A DNA stretch of 64,000 nt from Chitinophagaceae bacterium (GCA_023957155.1 JAMLHK010000001.1:372001-436000); one strand, 5' to 3'. Positions 35,944 to 46,638 are shown, numbered from the stretch's first letter. Notes: generated by a model from the letters alone, not told the origin. Numbers and translations are program-made.

Positions 35944-36387
35944 CCATGATATGCACCGAACCGGCATATACGCTTTCATCCGTATACAATTTCATAGCTG
36001 CTTAAAAGCCGTATCTTTTCTTTTACTGATAAAATAGTGAAAACTTATAGACTACAACACCTCTTTCCTTATCTGACGAAGTTCCGATAAAATGCAATCC
36101 TTTTTACAAATATAAACAGGTGTATTCGATTCGTTATAGAACCGGCCTACTTACGGAAAAACATATCACCCATGGCGATTTGTCCTGGCGTGTGCCCTTC
36201 ATCAACCGATGATACCTTTCGCCGCCACGATGTTCTTCAGGGACAGTATCTGATCATACAATTATCTATTTATAGAAGCGAAAGAAGATCAGCAGCGTAC
36301 GGGAAACAGACTTCGGCGGAGGCTAAAATAATTTGCACCCGTTTCACCTTTTAATAAAATCATTAATTTCGGAAAAATTATTTTTTA
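35944..36387. other. Intergenic region upstream of the PUL sigma factor
   Basis: 444 bases without a supportable gene; short open frames here have no recognisable product. Near the end, TAATTTG (about 36330) resembles a -7 box with one base missing in the spacer. It presumably holds the promoter of the sigma factor gene. Confidence 0.4.
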
Positions 36388-37020
36388 ATGTCAGATTACG
36401 GTATACTGGACGAAAATGAGTTGCTTGATCGGTTACAACAAAGCGATCATGCCGCCTTTTCCGAAATATACCAACGCTTTTCCCTCTTCCTGTTAACATA
36501 CGCCCATAAGATCACGCAGGATGAATCGGAAGCCCAGGACATCGTGCAAACTATCTTTACCAACCTTTGGGCCAACAGAGAACGGTTGTCTGTCAGGGGA
36601 CCTCTTTTTAACTACCTGCTGCAAAGCGTCCGGTATGGATTTTATAAATCCCTGCGCAGCAGGCAAACATTCAGCAGGTACGAAGCCGATCTACAGAAAT
36701 TCCTTTTAGAGGAACGCTCCACCACCGATGAATATATCCTGGAGAGGGAACTAATGGAACGGCTCGAAAAGCTGGCGGAAAATTTTCCCGAGCAGATGGG
36801 TAAGGTTTTTATTATGACCTATTTCCAGCACCTGAGCCCCGTTGAGATCGCCCAGAAACTGAGGATATCAAAGCGAACCGTACAAAACCTGCTCAGCCAG
36901 GCTTCCAAACGGGCACGGCTTGGTATAGGCCTTGTTATTGCGCTTGCGGTATTGCCTCCCAACCCTGCTGAAATACAATGTATTAGAAAAAGCATAGAAA
37001 ATATTTCGCTTTTTTCGTGA
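36388..37020 (+). CDS. ECF RNA polymerase sigma factor
   Basis: Sigma-70 family ECF factor of the FecI-like kind that runs polysaccharide utilisation loci. Region 2 (about 25-95; EAQDIVQTIFTNLWANR) and region 4 (about 130-180; SPVEIAQKLRISKRTVQNLLSQA) are clear. The hydrophobic C-terminal tail is unusual but seen in this family. It is followed after 57 bases by the FecR gene, its likely anti-sigma factor. Confidence 0.93.
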   Translation: MSDYGILDENELLDRLQQSDHAAFSEIYQRFSLFLLTYAHKITQDESEAQDIVQTIFTNLWANRERLSVRGPLFNYLLQSVRYGFYKSLRSRQTFSRYEADLQKFLLEERSTTDEYILERELMERLEKLAENFPEQMGKVFIMTYFQHLSPVEIAQKLRISKRTVQNLLSQASKRARLGIGLVIALAVLPPNPAEIQCIRKSIENISLFS

Positions 37021-37077
37021 AAAATATCTGTCTGAGGGTTCATATAACAGACGGGGCATTAAGTCCCTTACAGAATC

Positions 37078-38223
37078 ATGGACAATGCAAGACAAATTAT
37101 TGATAAGTACCTGGCAGGGGAGTGTACCGCAGAAGAACGTGCGAAGTTGCTTGCCCACTTCAACCAATACCTCGATCAGCAACCCGATACCCTATCTCCG
37201 GAAACGCTAACCCGGCTTCAGGAACTTACCTGGCGGTCTATTCGTGAACAGACCGAACAACCGGTCACTAACCCTATTAAGAACGGCAAACACCGATCCC
37301 TGAATAACCACAGGATGCTACCCTATGCGGCGGCTATTCTTCTTACAGCCATTGTTTCCCTCTGGTATCTTTATAGCCATCCGGGCTCCGATGATCCATC
37401 CGGGCTTACACAGGTTACCCATATTGTACCGGGCGGTAATCGCGCTACCCTCACTCTTACTAACGGTAGTAAGATCAATTTAAGTGAAGCGCATGAGGGT
37501 ATTATCATCGCTGATGATCGCATTTCTTATAAAGATCATGCACAGGATATCGTACAATTAGATAAATCAGCAATCTATGATCTTGTGCTGAGTACGCCGA
37601 AAGGCGGCACCTACCAGGTGACCCTGCCCGATGGCACTAAGGTCTGGCTCAATGCAGCATCTACTTTAAAATACCCATCAAAATTTGAGGGAGCCGAACG
37701 GGTAGTAACGTTTTCGGGAGAAGGCTACTTTGAAGTAGCAAGGGACATTCATAAGCCTTTCAGGGTGATCAGCGAAGACCAGCAGGTAGTAGTGTTAGGT
37801 ACCGAATTCAATATATGTGCTTATCCCGATGAAGATACAAAGAAGACCACGCTGGTAGAAGGAAAGGTTAAGGTTCTATATACAAACAGCGCAGATGATG
37901 CTCATGCGGTTGAACTCGCTCCCTCCGAACAGTCCCTGCTCAAAAACGAACAGCTCACCAAACAATGGGTTGATGTAACCGGCGAAATATCCTGGCGTGA
38001 GGGTGTTTTTGCTTTCCGGAAGGAAAGCCTGGAAAGCATCATGCGCAAGATCAGCAGGTGGTACAATGTGGATGTGGATTTGCAGGGTGACGTAGCTCAA
38101 CGGACATTCACCGGTACGGTATCAAAATATGAAAATATCAGCGGCATATTGGAAACGCTTGAGCTCACCAATGTACTGCATTTTGAGATCAAAGGAAACC
38201 GGCTGATTGTCAGAACTAAATAA
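37078..38223 (+). CDS. FecR family anti-sigma factor
   Basis: Inner-membrane anti-sigma regulator that receives a signal from the SusC N-terminal domain. A cytoplasmic sigma-binding part (1-78) precedes one transmembrane helix (YAAAILLTAIVSLWYLYS) and the periplasmic FecR domain (VTLPDGTKVWLNAASTLKYP and FSGEGYFEVARD), ending in a DUF4974-type domain (about 300-381). Length 381. Sits between the sigma factor and the SusC gene as in typical loci. Confidence 0.94.
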   Translation: MDNARQIIDKYLAGECTAEERAKLLAHFNQYLDQQPDTLSPETLTRLQELTWRSIREQTEQPVTNPIKNGKHRSLNNHRMLPYAAAILLTAIVSLWYLYSHPGSDDPSGLTQVTHIVPGGNRATLTLTNGSKINLSEAHEGIIIADDRISYKDHAQDIVQLDKSAIYDLVLSTPKGGTYQVTLPDGTKVWLNAASTLKYPSKFEGAERVVTFSGEGYFEVARDIHKPFRVISEDQQVVVLGTEFNICAYPDEDTKKTTLVEGKVKVLYTNSADDAHAVELAPSEQSLLKNEQLTKQWVDVTGEISWREGVFAFRKESLESIMRKISRWYNVDVDLQGDVAQRTFTGTVSKYENISGILETLELTNVLHFEIKGNRLIVRTK

Positions 38224-38371
38224 ACATTCTCCTGTTTCATAAATTAAAAGTGAATTTTTATGTATAAAAAGAAGCGTTCAGGCTAAGCACCTGCATATAG
38301 TAAACTAAAGAATAAAAACCTGAACCATTGTATTCGCAAAAGAATCAAAACTAATATACCAAAGCAATCAG

Positions 38372-41300
38372 ATGTACAAAATATTTACCGGCAAAGTCTT
38401 ACGCCAGCCATTGTATAGCATACCCAAAAACCAGCTACTGATGAATCTAACTGTAACATTATTCTCGGTGATTGTATTACAAATGTCAGCCATTGGTTCA
38501 ATAGCACAGCATATTACGCTCAAAGAAACCAATGCCCCACTCACAAGCGTATTAAATAAAATTTCCAAACAGAGCGGTTATTTTTTTCTGTACGATGACG
38601 CCACCATGCACCTGGCTGTTCCCGTTGAGATTGAAATACAGAATGCCAGCCTGGACAAAGCTCTGAGTATCTTATTTGCTACCCAGCCGTTTGATTATAC
38701 CATCAAAGGCAAGACCATTGTGATCAAACTGCGGGACAATAATCCTCTTTCCCAACACAGGGATACGGTAATGCCCCCGCAGTCATTCCGGATCACAGGG
38801 CAGGTATCCGATGCACAGGGAAAGCCTGTTGACGGCGTAACGGTTTCAGTTAAGGGAACCACGCTGGCTACCCGAACTGATGCACAGGGTTACTACAGCA
38901 TATCGGTGCCGGACGGGAACACCACCCTTGTATTTACAAGTGTGGGTTATGTTAAACAGGAATTAGTGGTGAAACAATCAGGTACGCTCAACGTGACATT
39001 GAAAATTGCCGTCTCCGACCTCGATGAAGTGGTGGTGGTGGGTTATGGTGAAGTCAGAAAAGGAGACCTGACGGGAGCAGTTTCTTCGGTAAAAGCCACT
39101 GTTTTTGAACAATCGAGGCAAAGCTCCTTTATTAATAATATCCAGGGGCGGGTAGCCGGATTGCAGATTGCCTCGGGCACCGGGGAGCCGGGGTCGGGCT
39201 CGAAGATTTTGATCAGGGGTGCCAATTCCTTAGTAGGCAACAGCCGTCCGCTGGTAGTCATTGACGGTATACCGGTTAATGAAAGCGAAGCGCCCATTGC
39301 CAATGCACAATTTGGCGCCAACGCCCAACGCGATCCGCTCAGTTCCATCAACCCGGCCGATATTATATCTGTTGACGTGTTGAAAGACGCATCCTCAACC
39401 GCCATCTATGGGGCCAGGGGCGCCAATGGCGTAATTCTGGTAACCACCCGGAAAGGAAAAACCGGGGCGGCTATGGTAACTTATGACGGCCGCTATGCCA
39501 TTTCACAAACCGCAAAACGAATGAAAATGCTGGGCGGTGACGACTGGATCAACTACCGGAAGGACTGGGTATTGCTGCCGGACAGGCAGAATATCGTCTA
39601 TGGCTATTTCCAGGACTGGCTGTTCTTCGAGAACCCGTCTGAACTGGAGCCTTCCCGAAAGATCCCGCGTGATGTATATGCGCTACCTGAATTCAACTGG
39701 CAGGATGAAATGTATCGCAGCATTGCTAACTCCACAGCACACAACATATCTATCAGCGGAGGTACTGCCACCACAAAATTCTATGGCAGTGTGGGCTATA
39801 ATAAAGAAGACGGGCTTTTTATCAACAACGGCTATTCGCGGTTTAACGGCAGGCTGCGGCTTGATCACAACAAAGACCGTCTCGGGCTTTCTTTTGGACT
39901 AAATGGTACTTTTTCCAGGTACGATGGTGCAGTACAGTCCGGCGATGGCTATGCCAACATTGGTGTGATTCAGACGGCTATCGTATCCCGGCCTTTTGTT
40001 TTTGAGAATCCGCTGGCGGTAAGCACACAGGGCGGATGGAAGATCCCCACAGATAACCTGAACTATTTAGACCGCAATATCAGTACACCAAACCTGTCGT
40101 CCAACCTTGTTATCAATTATCGCCTGTTAGACGGGTTGTATATCGGGAATACGCTGAGCGGAACAATGGTTACTTCTAAAGTAAATGAATATTACAGCAA
40201 AAAAACACCATGGGGTTATTACCTGAACGGCAGGGGGGCGATCACCGGCAGCGACTGGTATGGATGGACCAACTTCAGCACACTTAGCTATGAGCGGGCT
40301 TTCGCCAACCGGTCACGCCTCAATGCGCTGGGTGTATTTGAAGTCAGCGGCAGCAGGTATGAGCACCACTATATTATAAAAAGCAGCTTTGCCGATGAAT
40401 CTACCGGTATACACGATATCAGTAAAGGCGAAGAGCTGCAGGCTGCAGGTTCCGGGGCAGGTATTGCAAACCGGCTGTCGTACCTGGGCCGGCTCAATTA
40501 TGATATTAAAGACCGGTATCTCTTTACCACCAGCCTGAGATTAGACGGCTCCGACCGTTTCGGGCAGAACAAGCGCTATGGCCTTTTCCCATCGGCTGCC
40601 TTCGCGTGGCGGCTTTCCAAAGAATCTTTCCTGGACCGTTCCTGGCTGAATGATCTTAAACTGAGGGTCAGCTACGGCGCCACCGGGAACTCTAATATTC
40701 CCGAGTTCCGGTACATGGCCACCATGGGCAACGTTTTTTATGACGACCGACTCGGCATGGTGCCTACTTCATTGCCTAACCCCGACCTGAAATGGGAAAC
40801 CACTATTCAGTACAATGCCGGCATTGATGCCGCAGTTTTTGACAACCGGTTAAAACTCACTTTAGATTTTTACACCAAAAAGACCAACGACATGCTTTTC
40901 CAGGCCATTGTTCCGGCACAAAGCGGATTCAAAACCCAATGGCAGAACCTTGGCAGGGTGAATAACCGGGGTGTTGAAATGGCACTCTCGACCTCCAATA
41001 TCCGCAGGAGAAATTTCTCCTGGGAAACAACGCTTACTTTTAGTTTAAATCGTAATAAGGTTGTTGAGATCGGAGACGGATTGTCTATCGCGCCGGTAGG
41101 CGCAGGTTATTCAACAACCTCTTATATCAAGCAAAATGTGGTGGGACGTATTATGGTCGGGCAACCCATTGGCGTGATGTACGGCTATATGATGGAAGGC
41201 ATTTACCAGCTGGATGATTTTTCCGGATGGAAGGACAGATCGGGGGCCTTGCCTGATAATGACCCGAACATTCTCTGGCAAAACCGCAACTGGGTATTGA

Positions 41301-41938
41301 AAAAAGGGATACCCGATGCGGGCAACCTCGGCAGGCTGAGACCCGGAACATTTAAGTTTAAAAACACGGATGGGTCGGAAGACGGTCTGATCACAGAGGA
41401 CGATAAAACCGTAATAGGAAACGGACAGCCCTTATTTTACGGAGGGCTCGGCAACAACTTCCAAAAAGGACCTTTTGAATTATCCATCTTCATCAACTAC
41501 AGCGTAGGTGCCAAAATCTTCAATTCTACCCGCTTCGAACTGGAAGGTGCCATGCCGGGCGAATATTTCAACATTACAGAGGACTTTTGGGATAACAGGT
41601 GGACACCGGAAAACCCTACCAATGCCTACCCTGCCTACAGCGATGAAAACTACTATAATGCGCTGGCATCTTTGCCCAATTCCTACTATGTGGAAGATGC
41701 CTCTTTCATACGATTACAAACGGTATCCCTGTCATATACATTACCATCAAGGCTGCTGGATAAAGCAGGGATAAGCAGTGCAAAATTGTATTACTCCGGT
41801 AATAACCTGTACACATTCACCAATTACTCGGGGTTGTCTCCGGAGATAGACTCCGGCAATCCCCTGCTTCAAAATTTTGATACCATCGGATATCCCCGTG
41901 CCAAAACCCATGCTGTAGGGGTAGTTGTAACATTTTAA
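38372..41938 (+). CDS. SusC-type TonB-dependent outer-membrane transporter with STN domain
   Basis: Imports oligosaccharides across the outer membrane with its SusD partner. Signal peptide about 1-46; STN domain (about 50-120), which signals to FecR; carboxypeptidase-like domain (139-215); plug from about 219 beginning with the family motif VVVVGYG and including VIDGIPVNE and YGARGANGVILVTT; then the barrel. The 1188-residue length is normal. The STN domain shows this locus is regulated by transenvelope signalling through the upstream FecR and sigma factor. Confidence 0.96.
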   Translation: MYKIFTGKVLRQPLYSIPKNQLLMNLTVTLFSVIVLQMSAIGSIAQHITLKETNAPLTSVLNKISKQSGYFFLYDDATMHLAVPVEIEIQNASLDKALSILFATQPFDYTIKGKTIVIKLRDNNPLSQHRDTVMPPQSFRITGQVSDAQGKPVDGVTVSVKGTTLATRTDAQGYYSISVPDGNTTLVFTSVGYVKQELVVKQSGTLNVTLKIAVSDLDEVVVVGYGEVRKGDLTGAVSSVKATVFEQSRQSSFINNIQGRVAGLQIASGTGEPGSGSKILIRGANSLVGNSRPLVVIDGIPVNESEAPIANAQFGANAQRDPLSSINPADIISVDVLKDASSTAIYGARGANGVILVTTRKGKTGAAMVTYDGRYAISQTAKRMKMLGGDDWINYRKDWVLLPDRQNIVYGYFQDWLFFENPSELEPSRKIPRDVYALPEFNWQDEMYRSIANSTAHNISISGGTATTKFYGSVGYNKEDGLFINNGYSRFNGRLRLDHNKDRLGLSFGLNGTFSRYDGAVQSGDGYANIGVIQTAIVSRPFVFENPLAVSTQGGWKIPTDNLNYLDRNISTPNLSSNLVINYRLLDGLYIGNTLSGTMVTSKVNEYYSKKTPWGYYLNGRGAITGSDWYGWTNFSTLSYERAFANRSRLNALGVFEVSGSRYEHHYIIKSSFADESTGIHDISKGEELQAAGSGAGIANRLSYLGRLNYDIKDRYLFTTSLRLDGSDRFGQNKRYGLFPSAAFAWRLSKESFLDRSWLNDLKLRVSYGATGNSNIPEFRYMATMGNVFYDDRLGMVPTSLPNPDLKWETTIQYNAGIDAAVFDNRLKLTLDFYTKKTNDMLFQAIVPAQSGFKTQWQNLGRVNNRGVEMALSTSNIRRRNFSWETTLTFSLNRNKVVEIGDGLSIAPVGAGYSTTSYIKQNVVGRIMVGQPIGVMYGYMMEGIYQLDDFSGWKDRSGALPDNDPNILWQNRNWVLKKGIPDAGNLGRLRPGTFKFKNTDGSEDGLITEDDKTVIGNGQPLFYGGLGNNFQKGPFELSIFINYSVGAKIFNSTRFELEGAMPGEYFNITEDFWDNRWTPENPTNAYPAYSDENYYNALASLPNSYYVEDASFIRLQTVSLSYTLPSRLLDKAGISSAKLYYSGNNLYTFTNYSGLSPEIDSGNPLLQNFDTIGYPRAKTHAVGVVVTF

Positions 41939-41946
41939 ATCCTGAT

Positions 41947-43566
41947 ATGAACAGTATGAAAAAAGTATATCATTATGTGCTGATTTGCCTGGCAGGATCC
42001 GTTCTTTCCTGTTCTGATTATCTGAACACCAAGCCGGTTTCGTTTACTACTATTGATAATTTTTACAAGACCCCGGACGACATACAAATCGCCTTAAGGG
42101 GATGTTACGGCAGGTTGATAAACAGCTATTCGGTCAATTCCCGCGCAGGTTTATTTTTTGTAGGCGATATCGGCACCGATGAACTGATCGGCAACCCGTA
42201 TTCAACTCCCGATGCGAGCAGCAATATGGACCAATTCATCTTTGGACGGGTTGTTAAAACCAACCGGATGACACATGATCTCTGGGAAAATATGTACCGG
42301 AGCATTTATACCATCAACCTGCTGCTTTCCAAACTGGATAACGTGAACATGAGCCACAACCAGCGCATGCAGGTAGAGGGAGAGGCTATGTTTTTGCGTG
42401 GATGGCATTACATGTACCTGGGAATGATCTATGGAGGAGTGCCGGTATATACTTCCGTACCTCATGAAATGGACCGGGCACGTAACACACTCCGGGAAGT
42501 AATGGAGCAATCCATCGCTGACCTGCAGTTTGCCTATGATAATCTCGGCGATGCAAAGGTGCCCGGCGCAGCCAACAAGTGGACGGCCGGAGGCTACCTG
42601 GCAAAGCTGTATTGTTACCTGGCCTCCAGCAAAAAATTTGATGCAGGCAAGCAACTGGGATTTGCTCTCAATTCTTTTGACTGGGTGGATGCCGATACAT
42701 ATTACACCTATGCCAAACAAATATTAAATGATATAATTACTGTAAGCGGGTACTCCCTGGCTGCCGATTACCGGACATTGTTCTGCGAGGGCTCCACCGC
42801 CCGGCAGGACAAAGAGAACCTTTTGGCCGTTTTGCCGTCCAAAGAAAATAAAAGCGGATTCGCCCCCACCTATTATCTCTACCCGGTGGGCTTTTACGGA
42901 CATGGCTGGGGCACCTGCCGCCCTACCCAGGAAGTATATGATCGCTATGATACCACGTATGATGCACGCGTACATTGGGTTGTGGGAGGACTCGGCACCG
43001 ATGCCGCTACAGAAACGATTGACGGCATGAGATACTACAAACCCCTGCCGCTGGCAATATCTAATGGTGTTGCCTACGATGGCGACTATAATGTGACCAA
43101 GATGCGTTTGCTCAATTCTTCAAATATTGATTTTTATTATGGACATTACCCACTGCTTCGCCTGGCAGATATCTACCTGTTGCTTGCAGAAGCCACGGCT
43201 CACCTCGAAGGCGACGAAGCAGGACGTGAGGTACTGAAAGCAGTACGCAGCCGTGCGCTCATTACCTCCCGCTCCACCGATGTGGATGTTTTACAAACGG
43301 CTTACCGCAGGTCAGATTTTATCCAGGAATTACTGGATGAGCGTTCCCGTGAGCTTTGCTTCGAGCAGCAACGGAAGTTCGACCTGGTTCGTTTTGGCAG
43401 ATACGTTTCTACCATCCACGAACTGTCAACCACCCGTGGGGTATGGAATTCCTTAGTTGCACGTATCCTGATTGATAACATCACCGAATCTGATATCTGG
43501 CTACCCGTTCCCGAAGAAGATGAGATCAGTAATCCGAACCTGTTGCCTAATAACCCCGGGTATTGA
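41947..43566 (+). CDS. SusD/RagB-type glycan-binding lipoprotein
   Basis: Surface lipoprotein that caps the SusC barrel and binds the glycan. The signal peptide ends at a lipobox (SVLSC, near C22); DYLNTKP and FYKTPDD follow, and the C-terminal RagB/SusD region has RELCFEQQRKFDLVRFGR and the usual LPNNPGY end. 539 residues. Nine bases after SusC, so co-translated. A second ATG at 41956 is possible. Confidence 0.95.
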   Translation: MNSMKKVYHYVLICLAGSVLSCSDYLNTKPVSFTTIDNFYKTPDDIQIALRGCYGRLINSYSVNSRAGLFFVGDIGTDELIGNPYSTPDASSNMDQFIFGRVVKTNRMTHDLWENMYRSIYTINLLLSKLDNVNMSHNQRMQVEGEAMFLRGWHYMYLGMIYGGVPVYTSVPHEMDRARNTLREVMEQSIADLQFAYDNLGDAKVPGAANKWTAGGYLAKLYCYLASSKKFDAGKQLGFALNSFDWVDADTYYTYAKQILNDIITVSGYSLAADYRTLFCEGSTARQDKENLLAVLPSKENKSGFAPTYYLYPVGFYGHGWGTCRPTQEVYDRYDTTYDARVHWVVGGLGTDAATETIDGMRYYKPLPLAISNGVAYDGDYNVTKMRLLNSSNIDFYYGHYPLLRLADIYLLLAEATAHLEGDEAGREVLKAVRSRALITSRSTDVDVLQTAYRRSDFIQELLDERSRELCFEQQRKFDLVRFGRYVSTIHELSTTRGVWNSLVARILIDNITESDIWLPVPEEDEISNPNLLPNNPGY

Positions 43567-43593
43567 CATCATTTTATAAACGCGTAACACATA

Positions 43594-44730
43594 ATGGAAA
43601 GCAAACTACATTATATCACTTTTTTCATACTTATAGTCCCTCTTGCATTGTCTTGTAATAAGCATAAAGGATCTGCATCAAACAACGACAATACCGACAC
43701 CGTTAAAGTAGGAGCCTGGTATTTTGGCGGATGGAGCTTCCCGCCGGACGGCAATGGACACACTTTCCATATCAGTCCAACGCTCACTACCGCCTATACA
43801 GACCGGGAACCTGTTTGGGGCTGGCGCGAAGACGCTCCGGGAGTAATGGAGCAGCAGATCAAATATGCAGCAGACGCCGGGTTAAACTTTTGGGGCTTTT
43901 GCTGGTACGATAATACGCTCCGGCCGGAGAACAAGGAGCTTATGGATAATCTCAACAATGCGCTGGAGCTGTTCCTGAAAGCAAACAACAGTCATTTGTT
44001 AAACTTCTTCCTCCTGTCCTGCCACCCCGTTTCCCCCGTCAGTTGGGAAGGTGTTTGCGACCGGATCATTGCTTATTTCAAAGCGCCCAACTATTTGCTT
44101 GTAGAAGGAAAACCTGTTATCGCCTTCTTTAATACCGATGAGCTTATTAACGGAATGGGTGGTGTTCAGAAAACCCGGGCGGCACTTCAGCTTTTTCGGA
44201 ACAAAGCAAAACTTGCCGGGTACGATGAAGTGCTGATTGGCGCCCGTACCTTTCCAAAACCACAAAACCCCACCTATCAGAATACTTACCTTGAGTGTGG
44301 ATTTGACTTCCTGACCACTTACAACAATGCAGATGACGGACGTAAGCAGGCCGGGAGTAATGCCTTTGAATCCCTGCTGGAAGGCGATCGTAAGTCGTGG
44401 AACGGTATTGCAGATCATACTCCCCTTCCCTTTCTGCCCGTAGTGGGTGCCGGATACGATATGCGCCCCTGGGCACAGGATCATCCCACAATACCTGCTT
44501 CCGATTTCTGGTATTCGGGCGTAACTCCCGAAAAAATAGCCGGACACCTGTCGGAGGGTATCCGGTGGGTGAAGGATCACCGTTCCAAAGCGCTGGGCAG
44601 CTTGCTTGTAATGTATGCGTGGAACGAAAACGGGGAAGGGGCATGGCTCACCCCCACTAAAATAGAAGGAAATGCACGGTTAGCTCAGATCAAACAGGTC
44701 ATACAACATGAAGCACAAACAAACAAATAA
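43594..44730 (+). CDS. GH99-like glycoside hydrolase lipoprotein
   Basis: Lipoprotein (LALSC lipobox, C21) with a GH99/GH71-like barrel. Visible marks are the first strand VGAWYFGGWS, the LNFWGFCWYDN segment and the C-terminal AWNENGEGAWLTP, which holds the Glu residues usual in the family. Such proteins act on mannan-like or branched glycans (endo-alpha-mannosidase in GH99), but the fit here is to the wider GH99-like group, so specificity is open. 378 residues, 27 bases after SusD. Confidence 0.78.
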   Translation: MESKLHYITFFILIVPLALSCNKHKGSASNNDNTDTVKVGAWYFGGWSFPPDGNGHTFHISPTLTTAYTDREPVWGWREDAPGVMEQQIKYAADAGLNFWGFCWYDNTLRPENKELMDNLNNALELFLKANNSHLLNFFLLSCHPVSPVSWEGVCDRIIAYFKAPNYLLVEGKPVIAFFNTDELINGMGGVQKTRAALQLFRNKAKLAGYDEVLIGARTFPKPQNPTYQNTYLECGFDFLTTYNNADDGRKQAGSNAFESLLEGDRKSWNGIADHTPLPFLPVVGAGYDMRPWAQDHPTIPASDFWYSGVTPEKIAGHLSEGIRWVKDHRSKALGSLLVMYAWNENGEGAWLTPTKIEGNARLAQIKQVIQHEAQTNK

Positions 44731-44738
44731 GCAAAGCA

Positions 44739-45422
44739 ATGATTCCATTGTTTAACCATCTTTTCTATACCGGTTTGACTGCTGTACTGCTCAGTACCTG
44801 TCACCACAGCAAGGTCAAAATTACACAACCTGCAAAACGTGTCGTGATCCTCGGTAACAGCATTGTTACTCATCCGCCCGATCATAGTATCGGCTGGAAC
44901 GGAGACTGGGGCATGGCTGCATCGGCAAGAGACAGCGACTTCGTACACCGGCTGGAACACCGCATACATACGATCAACCCGGAAACAACACTTGAATATG
45001 GAAGCATCTCTCCTTTTGAGCGGGAATACTGGCACTATGACCTTACCCGGATGGCGAACTACCGAAACGCTGATGTATTGATCATCAAAATATCTGAAAA
45101 CATAAGTACGGATTCTTTGGCCGAACGGCAGTTCTCTCTTCATTATGAAAACCTGGTGCGGTATTTAGCAGGAAATGGCAGTACGGCTGTTATTATCTGC
45201 GAGGGATTCTGGCCCAGCCCGGTCAATGATATCATACATCGTTTTGCACTCAGCAAGGGATATGACTTTGTACCGTTGCAGGATCTGTATACCAGCGACC
45301 CTGCCAATTCTGCCAAAGGCTTATTTGCCCATGCAGGCGTAGCCAGCCATCCATCTGACCTGGGTATGAAGCGGATCGCCGACCGGATATGGGAAAAGCT
45401 GGAAATTAAAATACACAAATAA
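44739..45422 (+). CDS. SGNH/GDSL-family hydrolase lipoprotein
   Basis: Probable carbohydrate esterase. A lipobox (LLSTC, near C21) is followed by the SGNH block I VVILGNSIVTH, where the nucleophile Ser sits in GNS, and the C-terminal block with the catalytic Asp/His in SHPSDLGM. The middle region (ENISTDSLAERQ) is less typical. 227 residues. It may remove acyl groups from the glycan before the glycosidases act. Confidence 0.8.
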   Translation: MIPLFNHLFYTGLTAVLLSTCHHSKVKITQPAKRVVILGNSIVTHPPDHSIGWNGDWGMAASARDSDFVHRLEHRIHTINPETTLEYGSISPFEREYWHYDLTRMANYRNADVLIIKISENISTDSLAERQFSLHYENLVRYLAGNGSTAVIICEGFWPSPVNDIIHRFALSKGYDFVPLQDLYTSDPANSAKGLFAHAGVASHPSDLGMKRIADRIWEKLEIKIHK

Positions 45423-45454
45423 TAATATTGGTTTAACCGGTAAAAAAAGAAAAA

Positions 45455-46636
45455 ATGAATCATATACTAAGATGGAGCGTCCTGCCGCTGATTTTGATCA
45501 CCCTGTTTTCATCATGTGAAAGAATGGATACCGGAACAACGCACACGGTAACATTTATTTCAAATGGCGGCACCAATATTGCACCGGCTCGTGTGATACA
45601 CGGCACCCCCTTACCTAAAGACCGCATTTTCCCGGATCCGATCGTAAGCGATGGAGGCAGCTTTGTGGGATGGTATAGCGACAGCGACCTGCTTATCCCT
45701 TATGATTTCAGCCAGCCGGTCGTAACAGATATACAGTTATACGCCAAATGGTTTTATAAAACCTTTACCATTACCTTCGTAATGAACGGAGCACCTGCCA
45801 TTTCACCTAAGGAAGTGCGCGAAGGTCATTTGCCTGAACTCGAAACGCCTTCTTACGATGATCACCTATTTGTGAACTGGTACCTTGATGAAGCATTTAC
45901 CGAGCTATTCAACCAAAACGACCCAATAACAAAAGATATAACGGTTTATGCACGCTGGACACAGGCATCCCCGGCGGAATGGTTTGTAGTTGACAATGGC
46001 GTACTCGTTCAATGTACTCCCCCCGATAATACTGAGGTGGTGATCATCCCCGAGGGCGTTACTACAATACCCGACTGGTTTGTGCTGGCCAACGGGCTCA
46101 ATGAACCCGGAAAGCCCGGCTTTCCAACCGGAAAAAATATCAAGGAGTTTATTCTGCCTCAATCGCTGGAAACTATAGGCAGAGGTGCGTTTAAGTATGC
46201 CGCCATTACACAGATACAGATCCCCGCCGGTGTACGTCAGCTTGAACCGGTAACATTTGACGGGTGCGATCAGTTAGTAAGCTTTACTTTTGCGGAGGGC
46301 AGCCAATTGGAGCGCCTGGCCGGCAATGATGGTAACGAAGCGGTGATCACTGCTTCACAGTTAAAGGAAATTTCTTTTCCTCCCTCATTACAATATGTTG
46401 GCAAATACACTTTAGCGGGTTGCCAGGCGCTATTAACGGTTACCTTCGAGCGATCGGAATCACCGGTTATTTTCGATAGCTACCTGCCAGGCGGAGGTGT
46501 TTGGTTGTTTGGCGGATATTTCCCCAATAAGATCCGTGTACCAGAGGTGGTCCGTAACGCTTTTATTAGCGAGATGCGGAAGGTAATGCAGGATTATGAG
46601 TTTAACAATATGAGCAGTATAGTAGAAGGTTATTAA
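45455..46636 (+). CDS. Listeria-Bacteroides repeat / BspA-type leucine-rich repeat lipoprotein
   Basis: Lipoprotein (LFSSC, C21) with two Listeria-Bacteroides (InlB B-type) repeats, marked by VTFISNGGTNI...LYAKW and ITFVMNGAPAI...YARW, followed by BspA-like leucine-rich repeats (LPQSLETIGRGAFKYAAITQIQIPAGV; FPPSLQYVGKYTLAGC). Likely a surface binding or adhesion protein of the locus. 393 residues, between the esterase and the GH127-type glycosidase, 32 bases after the former. Confidence 0.85.
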   Translation: MNHILRWSVLPLILITLFSSCERMDTGTTHTVTFISNGGTNIAPARVIHGTPLPKDRIFPDPIVSDGGSFVGWYSDSDLLIPYDFSQPVVTDIQLYAKWFYKTFTITFVMNGAPAISPKEVREGHLPELETPSYDDHLFVNWYLDEAFTELFNQNDPITKDITVYARWTQASPAEWFVVDNGVLVQCTPPDNTEVVIIPEGVTTIPDWFVLANGLNEPGKPGFPTGKNIKEFILPQSLETIGRGAFKYAAITQIQIPAGVRQLEPVTFDGCDQLVSFTFAEGSQLERLAGNDGNEAVITASQLKEISFPPSLQYVGKYTLAGCQALLTVTFERSESPVIFDSYLPGGGVWLFGGYFPNKIRVPEVVRNAFISEMRKVMQDYEFNNMSSIVEGY

Positions 46637-46638
46637 TA

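Noticed and set aside
36172-36354. 60-residue ORF upstream of the sigma factor
   Set aside because: No family features and a composition like the surrounding non-coding DNA.
39043-41774. Reverse-strand and out-of-frame ORFs within the SusC gene
   Set aside because: All lie inside an intact conserved reading frame.
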